46,417 nucleotides of DNA from a virus, in IMG/VR virus record IMGVR_UViG_3300032278_000019, positions 1 to 46,417 of that record; one strand, 5' to 3'. Within the stretch, counting starts at the first letter, position 1, and every line of letters starts with the position of its first letter. This document shows positions 23,006 to 29,911 of the stretch, piece by piece. The position numbers were made by a program, and so were the translations under genes. The notes under the pieces were generated by a model. That model was not told where the DNA came from and made no database searches. It was given only the letters and a program-made list of their open reading frames with translations.

Positions 23006-25428
23006 GCGTAGACCCTTTCGTCATAGGCGTAGCCGCTGATCTCGAAGGTGAGGCCGCTGCGCTGGCGGACGTCCGTCACGATCATGTCGATCCACTCGCC
23101 TGCGGCCGGGCGGAGGATGGCGAGAACGCCGCCCTCGCTCGCATCGTCGAATGCGCTCGCAGGGAAGGGCAGGGCGGAGCCGCTCGGAGTGGTGTAGAGG
23201 TAGAGATTGCCCGAGGCGGTCATGGTGTGCGGGCCGTAGGCTCGGCCTCGGCTGTCGCGGATCATAACCGGGACCTGTCCGGTCTCCTCGAAGGGCTGGT
23301 CGATGCCGATCCATGTCGGACCGTAGCCCGTGACGACGCGGCCCTCGCCGGCGTCGAGCCAAGGCGCCGCGACATGGATCCGCTCGCCTCGCTCGACAAG
23401 GCGCCCCTCCTGCTCGGTCGCGAAGGTGATTCGGGTGTGGCGCAGGAGCTTCTGCTTCCAGAGCCGCTGGGCATAGGCCAGAGCGGCCGCGCGATAGGTG
23501 AAGCAGAACAGCTTGCGCCGCGTCGGCCGGATCGCGCTCGTCGGCCACGTCACGGCGTCGACCACGCCGGTATCGGGGTCTCGAAACTCGATCGTGAAGC
23601 CGTCCTCGTCGCCTTCGGCGCCGACTTGCGACGTCATCTTGAGAGAGCCCGCGACGATGTTATCCGGCGAGAAGAGGGTCGAGACCGTCGGCTTTGCCTT
23701 GTCATGGTCGACCGCGAGCTTGTTTCCGCGCCAGACCGGCTCGGCGTGCACGAACTGCCCGACCGAGCGCAGCGCGTCGTAGATCGTCGTCTCGGTGTCG
23801 AACACGCCGTTGGCGCCCGGCACGTCGAGGTCCCGCAGCGCATCGAAGGTCTCGTCTTCGATTTCCGAGAAAGGCCGCCCAACGGAGTAATCGGCATTGC
23901 AGTAGATGTCGGCCATGACATGCGCCGGGTCGGCCGTGCCGGTGGTCTGGCCGGTGTCATAGCGCTCGATCCTGCGCGTTGCCGTGACCTGAATGCGCTG
24001 CTGCGCGCCGCTCGACAGCTCCTCGGCCGAGGACAGCTTCACGACGAGCAGCGTGACCTCGCCATAGGCGGGCGTGCCGGCGGCGTGCTTGATGTAGCCC
24101 TTGAGCCCGGTCCAGAGCGTGCGGCTCGCCGAGCTGGTCTCTTGGTCTCCGCCGACGCGGCGGGCCTCGGCGAGATACCGCCCGGCCGGCACGTTGTAGC
24201 CATAGGTCAGGCGGATCGGATCGTTGGTCGAACGGGTCAGGACCGGATCAAAGGTGATCGGGCTGCCCGTCACGTTCCCGTCGTCGTCGATCGGCGTCAT
24301 GCGGAAGCCGAGCGTAACGGTGTTGTTCGCGAGGCTGCCGTCATCGTTCGAGGTGAACAAGCCGCTCGGCAGCTCGATGTCGAACTCGATCCGGTCAACG
24401 GTCTTGCCCGGTGGGCAGGTCACGAAGGGCCCGGCATAGCTGCCATTGTCCTGCGCGCCGCCCGAACCCTCGACCGTGCCGCTGAACTCGCCCGTGACGG
24501 AGAACTCTCCCATCACAGTGACGGCGTTCCCGCTGACCGAGACGACGTTATAGATCCCGTCCACGTCGCCGGTCGTCGTGGCATAGGTGGCCGGGCCGTT
24601 GCCGCCGGTCGGCTGGGAGCCGGACACGGTCACGGTGCCGCCGGCGCTGATGCCGAGCGAGTCGGGAGAGGCCTGCAGCGAGAGGACGCCGCGTCCCTGG
24701 CTGTCGTTCGAGACGTAGAACGTCGTGACGTCGTAGTCTGCGGCCGGGTCCGACTCCAGCGGCTGCTGCGCGACCTCGCCCGACGTGTAGACGTCCTCGT
24801 GCACGCCGAACTCGGCTTCGATCTTGCCGAGCTGGCGGTTATGCTGCCCGGGTCCGAACATGCGCCATGAGAGGATCGAGGACGGCAGCGCCTTGGCATT
24901 CGTCCCGCCGACATACAGGTCCAGAGAGGACCCGTCATAGAGCCCGGCGCCGAGGCAGAAGATGAAATACCGCATCTCCTTGTTGTTCAGAAACTTACGG
25001 TAGGAGATGGAGGCGAGGTCCGGCGCGCGCTTCACCCGGCCGTACTGGACCGGGATCACGGCGCCGAGGCGCGCCTGGTTGGTCTGCACGCCGACCGAAT
25101 AGACCTGCGAGGGCTCCGGCGCGCCGACGAAGGTGGGCGGCTTGGGGGAGATCAGGTTCGTGATGATTGCGGAAGCGACCGCAATGACGATGTTCACCAC
25201 GAGCGCGAGCTGGCCGGGCGACACTGCGACGATGACAGCCTCGTCGTCTGCGAGCGGCCGGCCCCAGTCTTCGATCTCGGTTCCGTCTTCGGTGAAGGCC
25301 TTGGCCTTCCGGCCCTTCGAGCCCTCCGGGAACTGCTTCGCCATGAAGTCGGCGATACTGCCTTCGTGCGCGAAGGTCTGCTGCTCGTCGGGGTGACGAA
25401 CGTCAGCGCATAGCTGGATCAGAGCCAT
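23002..25428 (-). CDS. Host-specificity/tail tip protein J-like (TipJ)
   Basis: 808 residues. It has a hydrophobic segment near 80-105 (LALVVNIVIAVASAIITNLI), then RLGAVIPVQYGRVKRAPDLA, a hallmark of J/TipJ proteins, and beta domains with fibronectin-like features. J proteins form the central tail tip, contact the receptor and open the DNA channel. Overlaps the NlpC gene by 10 bases. Confidence 0.85.
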   Translation of the reverse strand: MALIQLCADVRHPDEQQTFAHEGSIADFMAKQFPEGSKGRKAKAFTEDGTEIEDWGRPLADDEAVIVAVSPGQLALVVNIVIAVASAIITNLISPKPPTFVGAPEPSQVYSVGVQTNQARLGAVIPVQYGRVKRAPDLASISYRKFLNNKEMRYFIFCLGAGLYDGSSLDLYVGGTNAKALPSSILSWRMFGPGQHNRQLGKIEAEFGVHEDVYTSGEVAQQPLESDPAADYDVTTFYVSNDSQGRGVLSLQASPDSLGISAGGTVTVSGSQPTGGNGPATYATTTGDVDGIYNVVSVSGNAVTVMGEFSVTGEFSGTVEGSGGAQDNGSYAGPFVTCPPGKTVDRIEFDIELPSGLFTSNDDGSLANNTVTLGFRMTPIDDDGNVTGSPITFDPVLTRSTNDPIRLTYGYNVPAGRYLAEARRVGGDQETSSASRTLWTGLKGYIKHAAGTPAYGEVTLLVVKLSSAEELSSGAQQRIQVTATRRIERYDTGQTTGTADPAHVMADIYCNADYSVGRPFSEIEDETFDALRDLDVPGANGVFDTETTIYDALRSVGQFVHAEPVWRGNKLAVDHDKAKPTVSTLFSPDNIVAGSLKMTSQVGAEGDEDGFTIEFRDPDTGVVDAVTWPTSAIRPTRRKLFCFTYRAAALAYAQRLWKQKLLRHTRITFATEQEGRLVERGERIHVAAPWLDAGEGRVVTGYGPTWIGIDQPFEETGQVPVMIRDSRGRAYGPHTMTASGNLYLYTTPSGSALPFPASAFDDASEGGVLAILRPAAGEWIDMIVTDVRQRSGLTFEISGYAYDERVYA

Positions 25429-25841
25429 GTGTAGAACTCCGCGTTGAAGAAGGTGCTGTCCTTGAGCCGAACGTGCTCAACCCCGCGGGGCTTGTTCGCG
25501 TGCAGGATGCCCCCGGCGAGGACGACGCCGGCGTGATAGATCGCCTCGCCCGCGACACAGAGCGCGACCGCACCCTCGCGCGGCTCGCATTGGGTCCATT
25601 CCGGCAGGTGCTGCGCGAACCCTTGCGAGACGCGACGGATCGAGCCCGGCGCGATCATCGGATCATAGGGGGCGCGATACCCGGCCATGCCGAGGGCGAG
25701 CAGCACGAGGCCGTAGCAGTCCAGCCCGGCCCGCGTTCTCCCGAGGCCTACATAGGGCGTGCCGACAAGGGCGTTGACGACGGAAGCGGCATCGGGGGCG
25801 GCCACACGAAGTGGTCCGCCCCGCGAAGGGGTCAGCGGCAT
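25419..25841 (-). CDS. NlpC/P60-type tail assembly peptidase
   Basis: 140 residues. Catalytic Cys42 in GLDCYGLVLLALG, His103 in AIYHAGVVL and a second His114 in GILHANK match the NlpC/P60 triad. It resembles lambda K and GTA gp14, which sit before J in the tail cluster. It is thought to cut peptidoglycan during entry or process the tail tip. Confidence 0.87.
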   Translation of the reverse strand: MPLTPSRGGPLRVAAPDAASVVNALVGTPYVGLGRTRAGLDCYGLVLLALGMAGYRAPYDPMIAPGSIRRVSQGFAQHLPEWTQCEPREGAVALCVAGEAIYHAGVVLAGGILHANKPRGVEHVRLKDSTFFNAEFYTWL

Positions 25842-25930
25842 GCGCGCATCCTTATCTGTGGGACCCTGAGGACGCGCGGGGCGCGACGCCGGGCACGGGT
25901 GGGGAAGGGCCGTGCCCTAGAGACGGCCGG
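25842..25930. other. Spacer with hairpin between antirepressor operon and tail genes
   Basis: 89 bases. GGGCACGG (25891-25898) and CCGTGCCC (25910-25917) form an 8-bp stem. No T-run follows on the minus strand, so termination may be partial. AAGGA before 25841 is the ribosome site of the NlpC gene. Confidence 0.45.
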
Positions 25931-26239
25931 TCAGAAGTCGCCCGGGCTTCGCGCGATCCTGCTGGCGAGGTCGATCACCTTCTTGTCGCTGAACCGGGGC
26001 TCGGCGACGGTAGGAACCGGCGCGCCGATCTCTTCCTTGTCGGCCCGCGTCAGGAAGCAGGACCGGAACATCCCGTCATACATGACGATGTCGTAGATCG
26101 CCCGGATGGCTGCCGCCGATCCGCCCGCCGCGAGCTTTCCGGCGGCCTCGGTGCTGATCAGGTAGAGCGGATCGTCCGACTCCTCGGACTGAAGCACGGT
26201 GACGAACTCGTTCAGGACTTCGAGAACCGGTTCGCTCAT
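25931..26239 (-). CDS. Hypothetical protein of the antirepressor operon
   Basis: 102 residues, mainly helical, with ISTEAAGKLAAGGSAAAIRA and SDKKVIDLASRIARSPGDF. It overlaps the antirepressor by ATGA, so it is translated together with it. No domain recognised; perhaps a partner of the antirepressor. Confidence 0.7.
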   Translation of the reverse strand: MSEPVLEVLNEFVTVLQSEESDDPLYLISTEAAGKLAAGGSAAAIRAIYDIVMYDGMFRSCFLTRADKEEIGAPVPTVAEPRFSDKKVIDLASRIARSPGDF

Positions 26240-26991
26240 GCTGCCTCCTCAAGCGTCTTGCCGAGCCGCTTGGCGAGCCAGCGCAGCCCCTTCGGCGTGC
26301 AATAGGCCTGATACCGGGCCTTGTCGTCCACCACCGTCATGCGGACCGTGAAATAGCCCTTCTCGCGGTAATAGACCTTCGGCACGAGCGTCTTGCCCTC
26401 GTAGAAGAAGATGCCCGCCTTGAGGAAGGCGAAGAACTTGCCGTCCGGCTCGTTCAGGGCGCGCGCGGCGCCTCGAAGGTTGATCAGCCCGTCCGCGTTC
26501 ATGAACCGGTCGTAGAAGTCGGTCTTCGGCTTGGCCGCCTCGATCTGCTTCTCGGCCTGTTCGATCTTCTCCGTCAGCTCGCGGTTCACCTCGAAGAGCT
26601 GGATCGCGACCTTGTTCATCTGGAGCGGGTCGCGGAGGTCGATCTCCACCGGGGCTTTCCGCAGCTCCTCCTCCATGGCGTTGAAGGCGGCGATGTATTG
26701 CCGCTTCCACTTCAGCGCCTTCGCGCCGGTGAATCCCATGGCGAGCAGGGTGAAGCCGTCACGGTCCATGCTGTAGGCCCGGGTCTGGCGGGTGCCGCCA
26801 TTGCCGGTCGGCACCTCGACGGACACAAGCTCAAAATTGAGCCCGAGTAGATCTGGCTCCTCGTCGATCAGCCGGTCGATGTCGCGAAGGACGTTCTTAT
26901 GCTCCTTGCCGAACGCTTCGGCGATGTCGCGGCTGTCGGCGCGGACCGAGTCGTCCTTCACGAACAGGGTGGTCTTGATCAGATCGCTCAT
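26236..26991 (-). CDS. Antirepressor, Rha plus KilAC domains
   Basis: 251 residues. Residues 1-115 match the Rha regulatory domain (SRDIAEAFGKEHKNVLRDID, TGAKALKWKRQYIAAFNAM). A coiled-coil linker (about 135-150) precedes a KilAC domain (PKTDFYDRFMNADGLINLRG through KGLRWLAKRL). Such Ant proteins bind and disable phage repressors. It is the fourth gene of a five-gene minus-strand operon that faces a ribbon-helix-helix gene, as in P22 immI. Confidence 0.9.
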   Translation of the reverse strand: MSDLIKTTLFVKDDSVRADSRDIAEAFGKEHKNVLRDIDRLIDEEPDLLGLNFELVSVEVPTGNGGTRQTRAYSMDRDGFTLLAMGFTGAKALKWKRQYIAAFNAMEEELRKAPVEIDLRDPLQMNKVAIQLFEVNRELTEKIEQAEKQIEAAKPKTDFYDRFMNADGLINLRGAARALNEPDGKFFAFLKAGIFFYEGKTLVPKVYYREKGYFTVRMTVVDDKARYQAYCTPKGLRWLAKRLGKTLEEAA

Positions 26992-27311
26992 GCGGCTTCT
27001 CCCGTCAGTGCGCGCGCTTCTCTCCAGATCGCGCCGTGGTCCCAGTCGAGCATCTCGTGACCGCCCACGGCGGCGACGATGAGCTTGGCGGCGAAGTCGG
27101 CCGCGCAGGTGGAGGGCATGTCCTTGAGGCGGTCGCGGATCGCATCGGCCTCGTGGTAATAGAGCCGGTCCAGCGTCTCGGCGCTCATGCGGACTCGGCC
27201 CTCGGCGGCCGCCGCCGCGAACAGGTCGCGGTGACGCCGGTAGAGCCGCAGGATCTCCGTGTCTTCGGTTTCGGGCGGGGCGGGCAGGGCGGAAACGTTG
27301 CTCTCGCTCAT
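26988..27311 (-). CDS. Paralogue A, antirepressor operon
   Basis: 107 residues, clearly related to the next upstream gene product: both have TEILRLYRRHRDL/TEILRLFRKYREL, EADAIRDRL/EAAEVRDRI, a CAADFAAKLIVAAV/CATDLAAKLLVATL helix and end in EARALTGEAA/EARSLMGEAA. A tandem duplication. ATGA overlaps on both sides. Function unknown. Confidence 0.8.
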   Translation of the reverse strand: MSESNVSALPAPPETEDTEILRLYRRHRDLFAAAAAEGRVRMSAETLDRLYYHEADAIRDRLKDMPSTCAADFAAKLIVAAVGGHEMLDWDHGAIWREARALTGEAA

Positions 27312-27640
27312 GCCGCTTCTCCCATCAGGCTGCGCGCTTCCTTCAGGAGAGCGTCCGCGTATTGGTCCGCCACCAGGTCAAACCCGTGGAGCGTCGCCAC
27401 GAGCAGCTTCGCGGCGAGGTCCGTTGCGCAGGCGGACGGCAGCGCCATGATCCGGTCCCGGACCTCAGCCGCCTCGCGGTAGAACAGGCGCTCGAGAACC
27501 TCGTCGGTGTCGTCGGGATAGACCGCGCCCCCCACGAGGAGTTCGCGGTACTTGCGGAACAGGCGAAGGATTTCTGTTTCGCCCCGCTCGGGCGTCTCAG
27601 CCGGGGCGGGCAAGATGTGGATAACGCTGTTCGGGTTCAT
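27308..27640 (-). CDS. Paralogue B, antirepressor operon
   Basis: 110 residues, about half identical by eye with the downstream paralogue (shared segments listed there), which makes the pair a tandem duplication kept in one operon. The shared CxxDxAAKL helix and the carboxy end are the best-conserved parts. No known domain; may be a small regulatory or sensing partner of the antirepressor. Confidence 0.8.
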   Translation of the reverse strand: MNPNSVIHILPAPAETPERGETEILRLFRKYRELLVGGAVYPDDTDEVLERLFYREAAEVRDRIMALPSACATDLAAKLLVATLHGFDLVADQYADALLKEARSLMGEAA

Positions 27641-27870
27641 GCCGGCACCCGCTGCGCCGCTGCCGCGATCAGGCGGGCTGCACGCGCGCCGCTGTCCTCT
27701 CGCGCCGCTCTCGCCTCGGCCTGTTCCGCGACGCGAAGGGTCTCGGCCCGCAGTTTCGCATTGCCTGCACCGGTCGCCGGGATGCGCGCGGCTTCCTCGC
27801 GGGCGATCTCTGCGACCAGCAGCGCCAGACCGGCGAGGTTCGTGCTAGGGGTGGGGGTAGCTCGTGTCAT
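27637..27870 (-). CDS. First gene of the antirepressor operon, hypothetical
   Basis: 77 residues of Ala/Glu/Arg-rich helix (LALLVAEIAREEAARIPATG). GGAGACACCC before ATG 27870 is a good ribosome site. It is nearest to the divergent promoter controlled by the ribbon-helix-helix repressor. Overlaps paralogue B by ATGA. No domain recognised. Confidence 0.7.
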   Translation of the reverse strand: MTRATPTPSTNLAGLALLVAEIAREEAARIPATGAGNAKLRAETLRVAEQAEARAAREDSGARAARLIAAAAQRVPA

Positions 27871-27931
27871 GGGTGTCTCCATGGTTCGGGTTAGGCCGGG
27901 CGGTGGCGGTGGTGCGCCCCGTCCGGCTGAC

Positions 27932-27991
27932 ACATAACTTATATGCCTTATGCGCGTTGTCAATATAACCGTGCTGGGTTATATGCGTTTT
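27932..27991. promoter_or_regulatory. Overlapping divergent promoters with inverted-repeat operator
   Basis: Plus strand: TTGTCA (27957-27962), 16 bases, TTATAT (27979-27984), then ATG at 27992. Minus strand: TTGACA at 27963-27958 with an AT-rich -10 near 27941-27935 (TAAGTT). The plus-strand spacer and -10 carry ATATAACC (27963-27970) and GGTTATAT (27977-27984), a perfect inverted repeat. A further ATAACTTATAT lies at 27934-27944. Both promoters therefore share an operator that the ribbon-helix-helix protein can use. Confidence 0.72.
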
Positions 27992-28159
27992 ATGGCCCGT
28001 CCTCCGAAGCTCACCGAGAAGAAGCTGCTCACGCTCACGCCTGAGCTGGCACAGCGTATTTCCGATTTCCGGTTCGCCAGGCGCATTCCGTCCGAGACAG
28101 AAGCCATTCGGCAGCTGATCGAGGCGGGCTTGCGAGCCGAAGAGAGCCGCTCGCAGTGA
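27992..28159 (+). CDS. Ribbon-helix-helix repressor (Arc/CopG type)
   Basis: 55 residues: a short beta strand (KKLLTLTPELAQRI) and two helices (SETEAIRQLIEAGLRAE) in the Arc/MetJ arrangement. The ATG lies about 7 bases after the -10 element, so the mRNA is likely leaderless. The inverted repeat over its own promoter suggests autoregulation and control of the divergent antirepressor operon, like Arc or Mnt in P22. Confidence 0.8.
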   Translation: MARPPKLTEKKLLTLTPELAQRISDFRFARRIPSETEAIRQLIEAGLRAEESRSQ

Positions 28160-28248
28160 AGCGAGGTTTCCCCTTCACCGAGCGATGGTGGTGGGCGCTG
28201 ATGGGTCTTTTGCTTATGGCCTGGCTGGTGTCGCGCGTGTTCGGCTGA
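28156..28248 (+). CDS. 30-residue single-helix membrane protein
   Basis: GTG start overlaps the repressor stop as GTGA, so it is coupled. The peptide has a basic start, three Trp in a row and a hydrophobic helix (ALMGLLLMAWLVSRVF). One membrane span, N-terminal side likely inside. Too short for any family. Selection on coding is suggested by the exact overlap, not proven. Confidence 0.5.
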   Translation: MKRGFPFTERWWWALMGLLLMAWLVSRVFG

Positions 28249-28287
28249 GCCCACCGCCCTGCCGCCGGGGCTTTATCTGCCGCGTTC

Positions 28288-28316
28288 GTTGCGCCAGCCT
28301 TACGGCTCCGCAACGA
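28288..28316 (+). other. Stem-loop in front of exported-protein gene
   Basis: CGTTGCG (28288-28294) pairs with CGCAACG near 28310-28316, with an inner AGCC/GGCT stem and a TTAC loop. No U-run follows. It ends 12 bases before ATG 28328 and could affect translation or RNA stability. Confidence 0.5.
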
Positions 28317-28327
28317 AAGACAGCCCT

Positions 28328-28660
28328 ATGAAGATGTTCACCGCCGCCGCTGCGGCACTGCTCGCGCTTGGCTCTATCGCTCAGGCGGCAGATCTGAGCG
28401 CCGATGAATGCCGCGCAAAGCTCCAGACAGTCGACGAGGCCGGACTTCTGAAGGGGAGCGATGACACCGATCCGAACGCTTTCAGGATCATCGTGGACGG
28501 CGGTGTGTGGAAGGAACTCGATTTCCGGGCAAAGACAATGATCGCCGAATGCTTCAACACAGTGCTTCTTGGAGAGCGCTCTGGAAAAATGCTGTCCTTG
28601 AAGTTCATGGATCACCGCTCAAACGAGGTGATCGGCCGCTTCCCGCCTTACAGAGAGTAG
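28328..28660 (+). CDS. Exported small protein with signal peptide
   Basis: 110 residues. KMFTAAAAALLALGSIAQAA is a clear Sec signal peptide with cleavage after AQA. The mature part has two Cys (SADECRAKL and IAECFNTVLL) that could form one disulfide, and a helical, charged body. Periplasmic. As a plus-strand gene in the accessory island it is a moron candidate; function unknown. Confidence 0.75.
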   Translation: MKMFTAAAAALLALGSIAQAADLSADECRAKLQTVDEAGLLKGSDDTDPNAFRIIVDGGVWKELDFRAKTMIAECFNTVLLGERSGKMLSLKFMDHRSNEVIGRFPPYRE

Positions 28661-28667
28661 GCTCGCT

Positions 28668-28811
28668 TTAGTCCTCCGCGTCGCCGCTCATCAGCGACGC
28701 GGGCACGAACAGCTCGGGACCGAAATCCCCGACTCTATAGAGGTGCTGCCGCTTGCCGCGGGCGGAGCGGCGCGCCTTCCGGATTACGGCCTTAGCGAGT
28801 GTGCGGATCAT
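28668..28811 (-). CDS. 47-aa protein carrying the tape-measure FGPELF motif
   Basis: Basic helix (TLAKAVIRKARRSARGKR) followed by RVGDFGPELFVPASL, nearly the same as VGEFGPELFMPSTAG in this phage's own tape-measure protein (about residue 583). Strong GAAGGAGAGCCCC ribosome site. The leader is almost identical to that of the lipoprotein gene at 38297. It may bind the partner of the tape-measure C-terminus, as an assembly factor or a decoy; this is inference. Confidence 0.7.
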   Translation of the reverse strand: MIRTLAKAVIRKARRSARGKRQHLYRVGDFGPELFVPASLMSGDAED

Positions 28812-28846
28812 GGGGCTCTCCTTCTGCGCGCCTAACGTGGTGGTAA
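28806..28846 (-). promoter_or_regulatory. Moron leader element, copy 1
   Basis: GATCATGGGGCTCTCCTTC (28806-28824) and CCTAACGTGGTGGTAA (28831-28846), separated by 6 bases (plus-strand reading). The same two blocks, 4 bases apart, occur at 38292-38330. On the minus strand the outer block reads TTACCACCACGTTAGG and the inner one holds the ribosome site and start codon. Probably a promoter/leader cassette shared by two moron genes. Confidence 0.75.
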
Positions 28847-28925
28847 TCGGCGGCGCGGTCCAGAGGCCGGGCTCAGCTGGCGGCGTGCTGGACTCTCGCA
28901 GCGAGCGCATCCTACGAAGTGAAGC

Positions 28926-28949
28926 GGCGGCCCGTTGGAGGGGCCGCCG
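28926..28949. other. GC-rich hairpin upstream of zinc-ribbon gene
   Basis: GGCGGCCC and GGGCCGCC flank a short GTTGGAG-type loop near 28926-28948, forming an 8-bp stem. No U-run on either strand. It lies between two divergent genes and may insulate them. Confidence 0.5.
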
Positions 28950-28958
28950 TCACCTGAA

Positions 28959-29029
28959 CCAGCCATAGGGGGCTGGATATCGCGCGATGGTCGCAGCCTA
29001 TGGCCGTGCCCTGCGTGCGTCCAGCCCCC
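28959..29029 (+). ncRNA. Candidate structured RNA/leader before zinc-ribbon gene
   Basis: Three competing pairings: CCAGCC (28959-28964) with GGCTGG (28971-28976); GCCATAGG (28962-28969) with CCTATGGC (28997-29004); GGGGGCTGGA (28968-28977) with TCCAGCCCCC (29020-29029). The last two cross and could form a pseudoknot. ATCGCGCGAT (28978-28987) is a palindrome in the loop. The element ends 21 bases before ATG 29051 and next to its GGAGGGG site, so a leader switch is possible. On the opposite strand it could act as a decoy site. Confidence 0.45.
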
Positions 29030-29050
29030 GCCGATCCGGAGGGGCCTTCA

Positions 29051-29353
29051 ATGGCGAAAGATTCGATCGAAATCATCTGCCGCGCGTGCGACTGCGCCGT
29101 CGAAGCTGTCGAGGATCCGGAGGGCGACGACATTGTGACCTGTCCGTCCTGCGGGGCGAGTGACCCATTCGCAGTGGTGATGGAGAAGGTCTCGGACGAG
29201 CTGTCGGAGGTGGTCGGCGACAGCCTCATCGGAGAACTGGCGGACGGCCTCGGCAATTCGTCCTCGGTCAAGGTGACGCCGAAGCCGGACCGACAGAGCG
29301 GGTACAAGTTCACCTTCCGGCGCGATCCCAGTCATTCGAAATACCTCCGTTGA
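29051..29353 (+). CDS. Zinc-ribbon protein
   Basis: 100 residues. Two Cys pairs (CRACDC and CPSC) separated by 16-18 residues form a zinc ribbon; the C-terminal half is acidic then basic, ending FTFRRDPSHSKYLR. GGAGGGG ribosome site. Ends 6 bases before the end of the DUF1833 gene on the other strand. May bind nucleic acid or a host factor; not recognised. Confidence 0.75.
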   Translation: MAKDSIEIICRACDCAVEAVEDPEGDDIVTCPSCGASDPFAVVMEKVSDELSEVVGDSLIGELADGLGNSSSVKVTPKPDRQSGYKFTFRRDPSHSKYLR

Positions 29354-29359
29354 GCGGCG

Positions 29360-29908
29360 TCACCTGACCAGGCCCGGGAAATCCGTCGCCCGATACACCA
29401 TCCGCGGGAAGGCGCGGTTCACGATGTCGGCCCGGTTCGCCACGCCGGACAGCGTGTCGCCCTTCAGCTCGACCGCACCGAGGGACAGCGTGATCGGATC
29501 GCTCGCGGCGACGAAGGCGCCGCCCCAGCCGGTCGGTGCGCCGGGATGCACGAGATAGGTGCAGAGCTGAGCCCGGATCGGAACCGGCGCCTCGTCCCAC
29601 CGCCATTCCAGCGCGCGGCGCAGCTCCTTGCGCATCTCGCCGGTGTCGATCGCCAGATTGATCGACATGTCCTGCCGCCCGCTGCCGTCCTTCGAGGGTA
29701 GGGAGCATTTGAACGGGTAGGGCTGGAACAGGAGCTTGTAGCCCGCACCTGCTACGGTCCCCTCGAACGCCTCGGAGTGGTTCGTGAAGCCGTAGCGGCC
29801 GCTCGCGCCATTGGTGAAGGCGGGGTGATAGAGCTCCAGCCCCTCCGCCTCGATGAGGTCGGACGGCGCATGCGTCCAGCTGCGCTTGAGGTCGTCGGCC
29901 GTGGGCAT
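29360..29908 (-). CDS. DUF1833-like minor tail protein
   Basis: 182 residues with the family pattern: YPFKCSLPSKDGSGRQDMSI, INLAIDTGE and a PVPIRAQLCTYLVHP strand. Such proteins take the place of lambda L/GTA gp12 at the tail tip, between the tape measure and the NlpC protein. Gap of 3 bases to the tape-measure gene. The accessory island follows its 3' end. Confidence 0.8.
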   Translation of the reverse strand: MPTADDLKRSWTHAPSDLIEAEGLELYHPAFTNGASGRYGFTNHSEAFEGTVAGAGYKLLFQPYPFKCSLPSKDGSGRQDMSINLAIDTGEMRKELRRALEWRWDEAPVPIRAQLCTYLVHPGAPTGWGGAFVAASDPITLSLGAVELKGDTLSGVANRADIVNRAFPRMVYRATDFPGLVR

Positions 29909-29911
29909 GGA

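Noticed and set aside
23227-24870. 547-codon plus-strand frame opposite TipJ
   Set aside because: Shadow of a well-supported gene; no start signal or recognisable domain.
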